From UBA12078 sp964556955 (GTDB taxonomy: Bacteria; Patescibacteriota; Dojkabacteria; SC72): 27,311 bases of DNA. Made by a program: the position numbers and the translations under genes. The stretch lies in NCBI GenBank assembly GCA_964556955.1, contig CAZKXP010000003.1:1-27311 (forward strand), given 5' to 3'. How positions within the stretch are numbered: the stretch's first letter is position 1; each line of letters opens with the position of its first letter. The notes below the pieces were generated by a model that saw only the letters and a list, made by a program, of their open reading frames with translations, did no database searches and was not told the DNA's origin. Below are positions 16,883-23,572 of the stretch, piece after piece.

Positions 16883-16911
16883 TTGACAATAGTATGGACT
16901 ATATGGATAAT
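16883..16911 (+). promoter_or_regulatory. strong promoter for ncRNA A
   Basis: A perfect TTGACA (16883-16888), a 17 bp spacer, and GATAAT (16906-16911; five of six consensus bases). This is among the best promoter matches in the window, and no credible ORF follows it. It is divergent from pepF. Confidence 0.7.
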
Positions 16912-16917
16912 AGAGCA

Positions 16918-17165
16918 CTCATCTGACAAGGGTCGGAAGAGGAGAACTCACAGAGTGGGTTCGAATGGAATTCTTGGTGACCGAAGCTGGTCACCCATCG
17001 TTTCTGGGTTTTTCCCAGGTCTTAGGAGGAGTAAGTGTTTTTCCTCCGCCAGTGTGGAGTGCAGGATTTGTGGTGTGATAATACAGGCTTGCGGTGCTTT
17101 TCCCCCGATACCACCCCCTGTTAACGCCCAAGTTTTTCCTGCACTCCATGCAATTTTTCTTTTTG
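16918..17165 (+). ncRNA. candidate structured non-coding RNA A (unclassified)
   Basis: About 245 nt, 50% G+C by my count over 16921-17160 (120 of 240) in a window where nearby coding DNA is near 30%. Six hairpins can be drawn in series. H1: TCTGAC/GTCGGA with loop AAGG (16922-16937). H2: GAACTC/GGGTTC, loop ACAGAGT (16944-16962). H3: GGTGACC/GGTCACC (16976-16995). H4: CTGGG/CCCAG, loop TTTTT (17004-17018). H5: GGAGGA/TCCTCC (17025-17047). H6: a perfect 12 bp stem, TGGAGTGCAGGA/TCCTGCACTCCA (17055-17148), followed by a T-rich tract. Inside H6, GTGGT/ACCAC and ACAGG/CCTGT cross each other, so a pseudoknot or a two-state switch is possible. Open frames across it start with TTG or are improbable. 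I tested it by eye against tRNA, tmRNA, SRP RNA and RNase P RNA and found none of their signature sequences. Confidence 0.65.
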
Positions 17166-17173
17166 AGCTTATC

Positions 17174-17202
17174 TTTCAAACCCCATAGTGGTGTTGTATA
17201 AT
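17174..17202 (+). promoter_or_regulatory. candidate promoter for ncRNA B
   Basis: A perfect TATAAT (17197-17202) with a weak TTTCAA (17174-17179) 17 bp upstream. It lies just after the T-rich end of ncRNA A and would start transcription near 17209. Confidence 0.5.
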
Positions 17203-17208
17203 GTTTAT

Positions 17209-17425
17209 GCTTTTAAAATGCTCTTTTGCAGTAGATCGGAGGTATCTCTTCGTTTAGGAAGAAGAAACCATATAAAAAATATTTTGAATATGAATCCTCT
17301 TCTCCTAATATATTTAAGAAATCTGCAAAAGAGTGCAAGCAAAGATGGGGAGTCCTGTGAGAATATAGATGAAAAATCTAAACACATTTCACACTACTCC
17401 AAATCAACTCCCCATCTTGTATAAA
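17209..17425 (+). ncRNA. candidate structured non-coding RNA B (unclassified)
   Basis: Two long hairpins side by side. B1 is closed by CTCTTTTGCAG/CTGCAAAAGAG (17221-17231 with 17323-17333, 11 bp). It continues, after an internal loop, as TTAGGA plus GAAGA (17254-17265, one bulged A) pairing with TCTTCTCCTAA (17298-17308), and then CATAT/ATATG. B2 is closed by AGATGGGGAGT/ACTCCCCATCT (17343-17353 with 17407-17417, 11 bp). It contains TGTGA/TCACA and a terminal TAGAT-GAAAA-ATCTA hairpin (17366-17380). No T-run follows B2, so the 3' end is uncertain; it may read into the T-box leader. It does not show the paired ends expected of 6S RNA or any tmRNA or SRP signature. Confidence 0.55.
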
Positions 17426-17441
17426 CTTCCAAAGAAATATC

Positions 17442-17450
17442 TGATATAAT
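17442..17450 (+). promoter_or_regulatory. extended -10 promoter of the ileS T-box leader
   Basis: TGATATAAT, the same extended -10 form as at tRNA-Gln, would start the leader near 17457. The -35 is weak. Read-through from the upstream RNA is an alternative. Confidence 0.5.
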
Positions 17451-17456
17451 CATCCT

Positions 17457-17658
17457 AATATGTTGATCCAGTAATCACTGGGGAGTAGTAGAAAGAACAT
17501 ATTTCTATATTGGAAATATTAGTAGAATCTACCGTATGTAAACGAAATATACACAAATGAGAAATAAATAGGGTGGTACCGCGTACACAATGTTCGCCCC
17601 TTTCCAAAGATTAGTATATATTAATAGGTATATACCAGTTTTTGGAGAGGGGCTTTTT
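17457..17658 (+). promoter_or_regulatory. T-box riboswitch controlling ileS
   Basis: The conserved T-box core AGGGTGGTACCGCG is complete at 17570-17583 and is followed by CGCCCCT, the partner strand of the antiterminator. An intrinsic terminator then overlaps that strand. In known T-boxes the NCCA end of uncharged tRNA pairs with the UGGU bulge of this core (TGGT at 17573-17576), stabilising the antiterminator so that the synthetase gene is transcribed. The upstream part is short, about 110 nt. It includes a hairpin CCAGT-AATC-ACTGG (17468-17481) with the isoleucine codon ATC in its loop, an AGTAGTA stretch, and TAGAAA/TTTCTA (17489-17507). The ATC loop is a candidate specifier, as in ultrashort stem I ileS T-boxes, but I cannot prove it. 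The core and terminator are secure. Confidence 0.92.
17596..17658 (+). terminator. T-box-regulated intrinsic terminator
   Basis: GCCCCTTTCCAAA (17596-17608) pairs with TTTGGAGAGGGGC (17641-17653) over 13 bp with one G-T wobble, then TTTTTG. The left strand overlaps the antiterminator partner CGCCCC, so the two folds exclude each other. The loop (about 32 nt) is AT-rich. Confidence 0.9.
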
Positions 17659-17680
17659 GTTTAAATTAACAGATATTGAA

Positions 17681-20647
17681 ATGGAAAAATCAAAAATACA
17701 AGACGTAAATCCACAGGTAAACTTCTCACAGATGGAAGATACAATCAATGAATATTGGAGAGAGAATGATACATTTCAAAAAAGCATAGAAAGAAGGCCT
17801 AAAGATAGGAGATATTCATTTGTAGATGGACCACCATTTGTATCTGGAATGCCACACTACGGTACACTCTTGGTATCAATACCTAAGGATATAATCCCAA
17901 GATATTGGACAATGAAAGGTTACAGAGTAAGAAGGGTATGGGGATGGGATTGTCATGGATTACCAATTGAAGCCAAAGTAAATGAACTATATGGAATCAA
18001 AGACCGAAATGATGTCGAAAATGGTATCGGTGTAGAGAAGTATGTACAACAATGTAAAGCATTTGTAGACCAACATATATCTGATTGGAGATGGTATATC
18101 GAGAAAATTGGAAGATGGGTAGACCTAGACCATGCATACAAAACAATGAACCCAGAATTTAACGAATCAGTAATTTGGGCATTTAAACAGATATGGGACA
18201 AAGGATATGTATACAAAGGCAAAAGAGTTTCTCTATATTCCACAGATACATCTACACCAGTATCTAGCTTCGAAGTAGGAATGGATGACAACTACGAAGA
18301 TGTAGAAGATCTTGCCATATTTATTAAGTTTACACTCAAAACAGACAAGTTTAATGATTTAACAGAAGGAAAACCAGTAAGACTAGTAGCTTGGACTACA
18401 ACACCGTGGACCATACCTGCAAACTTCGCATTGGTGGTTAATGAGAACTTCCAGTATTCATTAGTGAAGTATGAGGATGAATATTTAGTAGTCGCATCAG
18501 ATAGATTGGAATACACCTTTGGAGAGAGGGAATATACCCTAATCAAAGAATTGGAGGGAAAAGAGTTTGAAGGATTGGAATATGAACCAGCATATGATTA
18601 CTACAAGAAAACCGCTACTCCAAATGATTGGCATGTATATGTATCTGAAGAGGTCATAGCGGATGAAGGTACAGGGGTATTGCATGTTGCTCCAGGCTTT
18701 GGAGAAGTTGACTTCAAGATGGGTAAGGATTGGGGGTTAAGTGATGTCGTACATATTGATGAATCAGGGAAGATGAAAGATGGCCCATGGAAGGGTGTAT
18801 ATATACGGGAGGCATCTCCAATGGTAGCCCAAGATTTAGAAAAACAAGGCAAACTTCTTAGATCCGAACCATATATGCACAGGCTTCCGTTCTACAGGGG
18901 TAAGAATCCGTTGATTTACATGTCTCAAGATTCATATTTCATTGATATACAGAAGATAAAGGCAAGAATGTTGGAATTAGAACCTGAAGTAAGTTGGATG
19001 CCTGAGACTTTCAAAAAGAGATTCTTAAATGTATTGGAAACATCACCTGATTGGGCTGTATCTAGAAACAGATATTGGGCTACCATTATGCCAATATGGC
19101 AAAGCGATGATGGAGAACAGATCATTGTGGGTAGCTTTGAGGAGATGATGCAATATACAGACCAGATAGAGAAGAGGGAAGAAGAAGGTAAATCAGTCTA
19201 CTATCTTGGTGGTGAGAAACTTACACTTCACAGAGATATGTGTGACAAATTGGTATTTAAGAAAAATGACAAAGAATATCACAGGATCCCAGAAGTACTA
19301 GATTGTTGGATGGATTCGGGTTCAGTACCATTTGCTGAGCACCACTATCCATTCGAAAATAAGGAAGCTTTTGAAGATGCTTTTCCTGCGGATTTCATTG
19401 TTGAATATACGGGACAGATTAGAGCGTGGTTCAATGTCTTGTTCAGAATCTCAACATTGTTGTTTGACAAGGTACCATACAAAAATGTTATATGCCATGG
19501 AGTATTGTTTGGTAACGATGGTAGGAAGATGAGTAAGTCATACAAGAATTACCCAGATCCCAAAGAAACGTTGGAGAAGTTTGGTGGAGAAGCGTTAAGG
19601 CTCTACTTCATGTCTACACCCATAATGGCGGGAGGAGATATTAACTGGTCTGACGATATTCTTAAAGATCAGGTTAAAGATGTTATGCTTCCCATATGGA
19701 ATACATACAGATATCTGACTATGTATGCCAACCTCCATAACTGGACACCAGGCACAACAGAATTTACATCCGACGAAATATTGGACAAGTGGATTGAATC
19801 ATACATGAAGAACACCGCAATACAATATGCTAAGGCGCTTGAAAACTATGATATTCCAACATCAGCCAAGTTGATACAACCATGTATTGAGAATATCTCT
19901 AGATGGTGGATACGAAGATCGAGAAACAGATTTGCAAATGGAGATGTAAATGCTCTTCAAACGCTTTATTCTACAATGGTACTTTTTTGTAAGACATTTG
20001 CACCTCAGATGCCATTCTTGACTGAAACTATGTATCAGAATCTAGTAGTAGCTACAGGCGTAGAAGGGGGACTAGAGTCTGTGCATTTCGAAGACTATCC
20101 TATGTTTGACGAAAAAGATATCGATACAGAATTACTCAAGAAGATGGATATTGCACGAGAGATATGCTCGAATGGACTCAAAGTTCGAGAGGATTCGGGG
20201 AAGAATTTAAGACAACCATTAGTGGATGCGTATATTGGTGTAGAAGATGATGTAGTTGCAGATATTGTCAAAGAAGAATTGAATGTACAGGAGGTAAAAT
20301 ATTCAAAGGAATCGGTAACTACTGAGGGCTATGTATCTTTTGGTGATGCAGATAGGTATGTAAGTATTAATACTGTAGTATCTAACGAGTTAAAAGCACA
20401 AGGTATGATTAATGACTTCATGAGGAAATACCGAGACATTCGAAAAAAGAAAGGATTGAATGTAAATGATGTGGTAGATGTAGAGATAGCCATAGAAGAC
20501 GAAGCTTTAAAAGGAATATTGCAAAAATTTGTAACTGAAAACACTGAGATGCTTCAAGCAAAGGATGTTGAGATTGTAGAAAAACTAGATGCTCCAGATG
20601 GGACTATCTTTATCGGAGATCAAACTGTAGATGTAAAATTGAATTAG
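17681..20647 (+). CDS. ileS: isoleucyl-tRNA synthetase, eukaryote-like (IleRS2) type
   Basis: A 988-residue class I synthetase that charges tRNA-Ile with isoleucine. The first-half motif FVDGPPFVSGMPHYGT contains HYGT at 59-62, where HxGH is the rule. GWDCHGLPIE and the KMSKS loop (GRKMSKSYKNYPDP, KMSKS at 616-620) are intact. Segments such as RVRRVWGWDCHGLPIEAKV and LGRWVDLD-like IGRWVDLDHAYKTMNP with TPVSSFE match the eukaryote-like IleRS2 group rather than the common bacterial IleRS1. The editing domain is present (WTTTPWTIPANFALVVN and DEGTGVLHVAPGFGEVDF). The ATG at 17681 is chosen; an upstream TTG at 17642 lies inside the terminator stem. Expression is controlled by the T-box 23 bp upstream. 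It overlaps carD, which converges, by 4 bp. Confidence 0.96.
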   Translation: MEKSKIQDVNPQVNFSQMEDTINEYWRENDTFQKSIERRPKDRRYSFVDGPPFVSGMPHYGTLLVSIPKDIIPRYWTMKGYRVRRVWGWDCHGLPIEAKVNELYGIKDRNDVENGIGVEKYVQQCKAFVDQHISDWRWYIEKIGRWVDLDHAYKTMNPEFNESVIWAFKQIWDKGYVYKGKRVSLYSTDTSTPVSSFEVGMDDNYEDVEDLAIFIKFTLKTDKFNDLTEGKPVRLVAWTTTPWTIPANFALVVNENFQYSLVKYEDEYLVVASDRLEYTFGEREYTLIKELEGKEFEGLEYEPAYDYYKKTATPNDWHVYVSEEVIADEGTGVLHVAPGFGEVDFKMGKDWGLSDVVHIDESGKMKDGPWKGVYIREASPMVAQDLEKQGKLLRSEPYMHRLPFYRGKNPLIYMSQDSYFIDIQKIKARMLELEPEVSWMPETFKKRFLNVLETSPDWAVSRNRYWATIMPIWQSDDGEQIIVGSFEEMMQYTDQIEKREEEGKSVYYLGGEKLTLHRDMCDKLVFKKNDKEYHRIPEVLDCWMDSGSVPFAEHHYPFENKEAFEDAFPADFIVEYTGQIRAWFNVLFRISTLLFDKVPYKNVICHGVLFGNDGRKMSKSYKNYPDPKETLEKFGGEALRLYFMSTPIMAGGDINWSDDILKDQVKDVMLPIWNTYRYLTMYANLHNWTPGTTEFTSDEILDKWIESYMKNTAIQYAKALENYDIPTSAKLIQPCIENISRWWIRRSRNRFANGDVNALQTLYSTMVLFCKTFAPQMPFLTETMYQNLVVATGVEGGLESVHFEDYPMFDEKDIDTELLKKMDIAREICSNGLKVREDSGKNLRQPLVDAYIGVEDDVVADIVKEELNVQEVKYSKESVTTEGYVSFGDADRYVSINTVVSNELKAQGMINDFMRKYRDIRKKKGLNVNDVVDVEIAIEDEALKGILQKFVTENTEMLQAKDVEIVEKLDAPDGTIFIGDQTVDVKLN

Positions 20648-21168
20648 TACTCAGAAAGAGTGATCTTTATACCTGTAACCTTTTGAAACTGTTCATTGGC
20701 TTCTTCCAGTGACTTGTCAGAGGATATTGCAAGTTCCCCGACAAGGTTTCTCACAGCCTCTTCGAGTTGTTTTTCAATACTTGTCGGAATTAATCTACCT
20801 TCCTTTTCTCTTCTTTTTTTAATGAAATTACAGTACTGTACTATCTCTATTGTAGATTTTACATCGGATTTTTCTTCCAATTCTTTGAAAAGATTGAGGA
20901 TAATGTTGAAGTCTGTAGCTTTAGGATTCTTTGCTGGACTATTCTTCAACACCTTTATCTCTTCCAAAATCTTCTTAACGGGTAAGATCTCTCGTATTCC
21001 AAGAGAATCAATGTTGTCTACGGGAGTGGAGATACTTAGAGGGTTGGTAATTAACTCAAACTCGAAATATTTCTTCTTTTCTCCATTAAATTCTATCTCT
21101 TTTTGAGCTTTAACCTTACCTGCACCGTGTGAAGGATAGAAAACTTTGGATCCGACTTTTAATTCCAT
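20644..21168 (-). CDS. CarD/CdnL-type transcription regulator
   Basis: A 174-residue CarD family protein. The N-terminal RNA-polymerase-interacting (Tudor-like) domain is clear: LKVGSKVFYPSHGAGKVKAQKEI, then YFEFELI and TPVDNIDSLGIREI. The C-terminal helical domain that binds promoter DNA follows (about residues 62-174), with NFIKKRREKEGRL typical of it. Members stabilise the open complex, notably at rRNA promoters in mycobacteria and myxobacteria. An extended -10 (TGGTATAAT) lies about 28 bp upstream on the same strand. It is divergent from yvcK and converges on ileS. Confidence 0.9.
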   Translation of the reverse strand: MELKVGSKVFYPSHGAGKVKAQKEIEFNGEKKKYFEFELITNPLSISTPVDNIDSLGIREILPVKKILEEIKVLKNSPAKNPKATDFNIILNLFKELEEKSDVKSTIEIVQYCNFIKKRREKEGRLIPTSIEKQLEEAVRNLVGELAISSDKSLEEANEQFQKVTGIKITLSEY

Positions 21169-21196
21169 ATGGAGAATCTGTAATATTAACGCTTCT

Positions 21197-21205
21197 ATTA
21201 TACCA
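21197..21205 (-). promoter_or_regulatory. extended -10 promoter of carD
   Basis: TGGTATAAT read on the minus strand, 28 bp before the carD ATG. The -35 is not recognisable. Confidence 0.55.
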
Positions 21206-21211
21206 TGAAAA

Positions 21212-21220
21212 TGATATACT
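21212..21220 (+). promoter_or_regulatory. extended -10 of yvcK, placing it on a leaderless transcript
   Basis: TGATATACT ends 7 bp before the ATG at 21228, so transcription should begin at about the start codon. Its position supports the chosen start. Confidence 0.5.
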
Positions 21221-21227
21221 TTCCTTA

Positions 21228-22250
21228 ATGAATATTGTAGTAATAGGGGGAGGGTCAGGCTCCTCTGTTGTACTAGAAGGACTTAAAAGATATCGAGACC
21301 TCAATCTGAGCGTTGTAGTGGGCATGATGGACGATGGTGGAAGTAACGCAGTAGTAAGAGATGAATTCGGTTTGTTACCCCTAAGTGATGTTAGAAAATC
21401 CATACTTGCATTGGCAGAGGATAATGAAAATACCTTTCTAAGGCAACTTTTAACTTACAGATTCTCCAACGAGAATATGCAGGGACACACATTGGGGAAT
21501 ATCCTTATGATAGCTATGTCTGACATTTTGGGCTCTGAGGTAGAGGCTATAAAGACGCTTTGTAATATGTTTAGTGTAAGGGGGAAGGTAATCCCTGTAA
21601 CATTGGATAATGTTAGATTAATAGCTAAGTATGGTGATGGTAGTGTTGTGAAAGGGGAGCATTACATAGACGAACCAGAAAAAGATATTAATATTGTTGA
21701 GTTCGGTTTAGACGGCACTGCCAAGGCCTATCCTCAAGCCCTAGAAGCTATCTTAGAAGCAGAATATATTATCCTTGGTCCAGGAGACCTTTATACGACA
21801 CTTTTACCAAATCTACTTGTAGATGGTATAAAGAAATCAATTAAAAAATCTAAAGCAAAAGTAGTATATATATCTAATCTCATGACCAAGATAGGTCAAA
21901 CAAGGCATAAATCTTTAAAAGAAATTGTAAAGATTGTAGAAGATCATATAGGTAGGAAGATTAACTATGTACTTGTAAATAACGGAAGAATCCCCAAAGA
22001 AGCATATCAAAGATATATCGCAGATGGGGAGAATCTCATTCAGAGTAACTTAGAAGAAGAAAAGGGAAGGATACTTGTTTCAAAGGACTTGGTTGCAAAC
22101 GATGAGATAAAAAGAGAGCAGGGGGATACACTTAAAAGAAGCCTAGTGAGACATGATGCTCTGAAGTTAGGTAAAGCACTTTACAGAATATTCAATAAAG
22201 GTCCTTTAGAGAGATTTTTTAGGAGTATTTTTGCCCAATATGTAGATTAA
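21228..22250 (+). CDS. YvcK/CofD-like protein (gluconeogenesis factor family)
   Basis: A 340-residue member of the YvcK/CofD superfamily. The N-terminal nucleotide-binding motif is IVVIGGGSGSSVVLEGLKRY, followed by VVVGMMDDGGSN, VRDEFGLLPLSDVRKSILAL and GHTLGNILMIAM, all typical of YvcK. LGPGDLYTTLLPNLLVDGI is the other hallmark. In Gram-positives YvcK binds UDP-sugars and affects cell-wall precursor supply and growth on gluconeogenic carbon; whether that holds here is inference. The frame is open to 21129, but the GGG motif and the -10 box support the start at 21228. Its 3' end overlaps the convergent methyltransferase gene by 45 bp. Confidence 0.9.
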   Translation: MNIVVIGGGSGSSVVLEGLKRYRDLNLSVVVGMMDDGGSNAVVRDEFGLLPLSDVRKSILALAEDNENTFLRQLLTYRFSNENMQGHTLGNILMIAMSDILGSEVEAIKTLCNMFSVRGKVIPVTLDNVRLIAKYGDGSVVKGEHYIDEPEKDINIVEFGLDGTAKAYPQALEAILEAEYIILGPGDLYTTLLPNLLVDGIKKSIKKSKAKVVYISNLMTKIGQTRHKSLKEIVKIVEDHIGRKINYVLVNNGRIPKEAYQRYIADGENLIQSNLEEEKGRILVSKDLVANDEIKREQGDTLKRSLVRHDALKLGKALYRIFNKGPLERFFRSIFAQYVD

Positions 22251-22886
22251 ATCTTTCTCTTCTGTATCAGATCTCTCTGATATCTCAAATCCATTTCTTC
22301 TCAAAATATCTGATACATTTGTATTGTGACATTCTATAATTATGTTTTTAATATATTTAAGCTTGTTCTCCTCTTCTAACTCTGTTAATACTTCTTTTTC
22401 TGCTCCTTCAATATCCATCTTTAAAAGATCAATATCTTCTGTTATATATCTACTAAGTTTTTCTGTCTTCACAGATATCATCGTAGTACTTTGTTTACCA
22501 TTCCAAGCATTGGGTTTGAAGCTAGCGGTAGAGAATGCATCATGTTGGCTATCAATATGGAATTGTCTAATTTCATTAGTATTACCCAGTGCAATATTGT
22601 GTAGCTCAGTGTCTTGCAGATTATTACAGTAAATATTTTCTTCCAACAAAGGAAATACATTTGGATTAGGCTCAAAGCCTACAATCTTAGCATTTGGGTA
22701 ACTCATTTTGAAATACAAAATAGAAAGGCCAATATGCGAACCTAGGTCAAATATAATGGGGGAGTTAGTTTTTAGATCTAACTTGTATATTTCTTGATTA
22801 AAGATTTCGTCTTTGAGAATATCAAACTCTTGTTTGTTGGTATATCCTATATTGTATCTGTGTGTCTTTGAATATTTAATTTTCAT
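22206..22886 (-). CDS. FkbM family methyltransferase
   Basis: A 226-residue SAM-dependent methyltransferase of the FkbM group, usually acting on sugar hydroxyls in glycans or natural products. Motif I is PIIFDLGSHIGLSILYFKM. The acidic end of beta 2 is IVGFEPNPNVFPLLEENI (typical FEP of this family), and the later motif LLKMDIEGAEKEVLTEL is the strongest FkbM signature. It is nearly full length for the domain and has no extra parts. The substrate is unknown; surface glycan methylation would fit galE and the flippase elsewhere in the window. It overlaps yvcK at its 3' end, and a terminator separates it from the gene upstream. Confidence 0.92.
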   Translation of the reverse strand: MKIKYSKTHRYNIGYTNKQEFDILKDEIFNQEIYKLDLKTNSPIIFDLGSHIGLSILYFKMSYPNAKIVGFEPNPNVFPLLEENIYCNNLQDTELHNIALGNTNEIRQFHIDSQHDAFSTASFKPNAWNGKQSTTMISVKTEKLSRYITEDIDLLKMDIEGAEKEVLTELEEENKLKYIKNIIIECHNTNVSDILRRNGFEISERSDTEEKDLIYILGKNTPKKSL

Positions 22887-22897
22887 ACCTGAGTTTA

Positions 22898-22926
22898 CAA
22901 AAAGGCCCTGGTATTATCCAGGGCCT
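22898..22926 (-). terminator. intrinsic terminator of the lysozyme-like gene
   Basis: AGGCCCTGG (22903-22911) and CCAGGGCCT (22918-22926), 9 bp with a TATTAT loop. Read on the minus strand it is followed by TTTTTG, just after the stop of the gene at 22933. Confidence 0.88.
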
Positions 22927-22932
22927 AAAAGA

Positions 22933-23490
22933 TTACATAGCCTCTATCTGGTCCATGACATACTGAACCTTAGCAGCCCAGTGGTCGGCAGAAGGAGGAC
23001 AGTAAGAGTAAGATATTAATCTAGGGGTTGTTAAACCCTTAACATAGTACTTAGAAAGTCCTTCTGATACTTTCCATATACCTTCTTCCCAGCTTGCAAA
23101 TCCACTTTTACCCCAACCCCATGCGTTGTAAGGTCTGAAAGTGTTCTTACCTCCTTCAGATTCGATAACAGAGATGGATGCTACAAGTCTGTAGTCAATA
23201 CCATACTTGTCAGCAGCAGCTACAAATTCGTTTGCATAATCGGCTAAAGGAGCATTTCTTTTAGATAAATATGCTTTGATTTTTGCTACTCTGACATCTG
23301 CTACTTCGTTAGAAGATATTTCGGTATTTTCTGAGATATTCTCTGTACTTACTACCGAGATCTGTCCTTGATCAGCTTGTACTAGATTTACGGGTACATT
23401 ATCTCCAATTACTTGTGATACTACACCTAATCCTAATACTGCAGCTATTATTGAAAGAGCTTTTCGACCTTTTATATATATGGTTTTCAT
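22933..23490 (-). CDS. secreted lysozyme/lytic transglycosylase-like protein
   Basis: A 185-residue exported protein. After a basic start (MKTIYIKGRK), residues about 11-28 are hydrophobic, acting as a signal peptide or anchor. A polar linker follows. The C-terminal domain (about 85-185) has DKYGIDYRLVASISVIESEGGKNTFRPYNAWGWG in two pieces: a helix with a catalytic-type Glu in SVIESEGG and the NAWG motif. This matches the lysozyme-like fold of lytic transglycosylases and endo-N-acetylglucosaminidases, so peptidoglycan cleavage is likely. A TTG 15 bp upstream also keeps the frame, but the ATG at 23490 is preferred. The final 30 residues (YCPPSADHWAAKVQYVMDQI) are typical of this group too. Confidence 0.8.
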   Translation of the reverse strand: MKTIYIKGRKALSIIAAVLGLGVVSQVIGDNVPVNLVQADQGQISVVSTENISENTEISSNEVADVRVAKIKAYLSKRNAPLADYANEFVAAADKYGIDYRLVASISVIESEGGKNTFRPYNAWGWGKSGFASWEEGIWKVSEGLSKYYVKGLTTPRLISYSYCPPSADHWAAKVQYVMDQIEAM

Positions 23491-23531
23491 AATAGTTATT
23501 TTCAAATTAAATCCTTTTCAGGATATCCTAT

Positions 23532-23561
23532 ATTATACCATAGCTACCCCATAGTAATCAA
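23532..23561 (-). promoter_or_regulatory. promoter of the lysozyme-like gene
   Basis: On the minus strand TTGATT (23561-23556), an 18 bp spacer and TATAAT (23537-23532) preceded by TGG, that is TGGTATAAT. The leader would be about 35 nt. Confidence 0.6.
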
Positions 23562-23572
23562 AATGGCCAAGT

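Noticed and set aside
16895..16975. tRNA-like sequence (AGAGCACTCATCTGACA and GGGTTCGAATGG)
   Set aside because: It recalls a tRNA-Val(GAC) anticodon arm and T loop, but no acceptor stem, D arm or paired T stem can be formed, and the start would overlap the -10 of a strong promoter. The bases fold better as the H1 and H2 hairpins of RNA A.
16918..17165. RNase P RNA or tmRNA identity for RNA A
   Set aside because: No GAGGAAAGTCC-type P4 strand, no ACAGAACCCGG 3' motif, no paired tRNA-like ends and no tag reading frame ending in Ala-Ala.
16883..17188. Open frame of 101 codons in the RNA A region
   Set aside because: It begins with TTG inside the -35 box, has no recognisable domain or ribosome-binding site, and follows the stems of the RNA; its composition reflects the GC-rich RNA.
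17188..17424. Open frames on both strands over RNA B
   Set aside because: No start signals or familiar motifs; the long inverted repeats explain the open frames.
17209..17425. 6S RNA or SRP RNA identity for RNA B
   Set aside because: 6S RNA needs its two ends paired around a central bubble, but here two separate hairpins are closed independently. The SRP helix 8 signature with GGAAG...AGCAGC is absent.
17642..17680. Upstream TTG start for ileS
   Set aside because: It lies inside the terminator stem of the T-box and would add residues not found in the family; the ATG at 17681 is the first sensible start.
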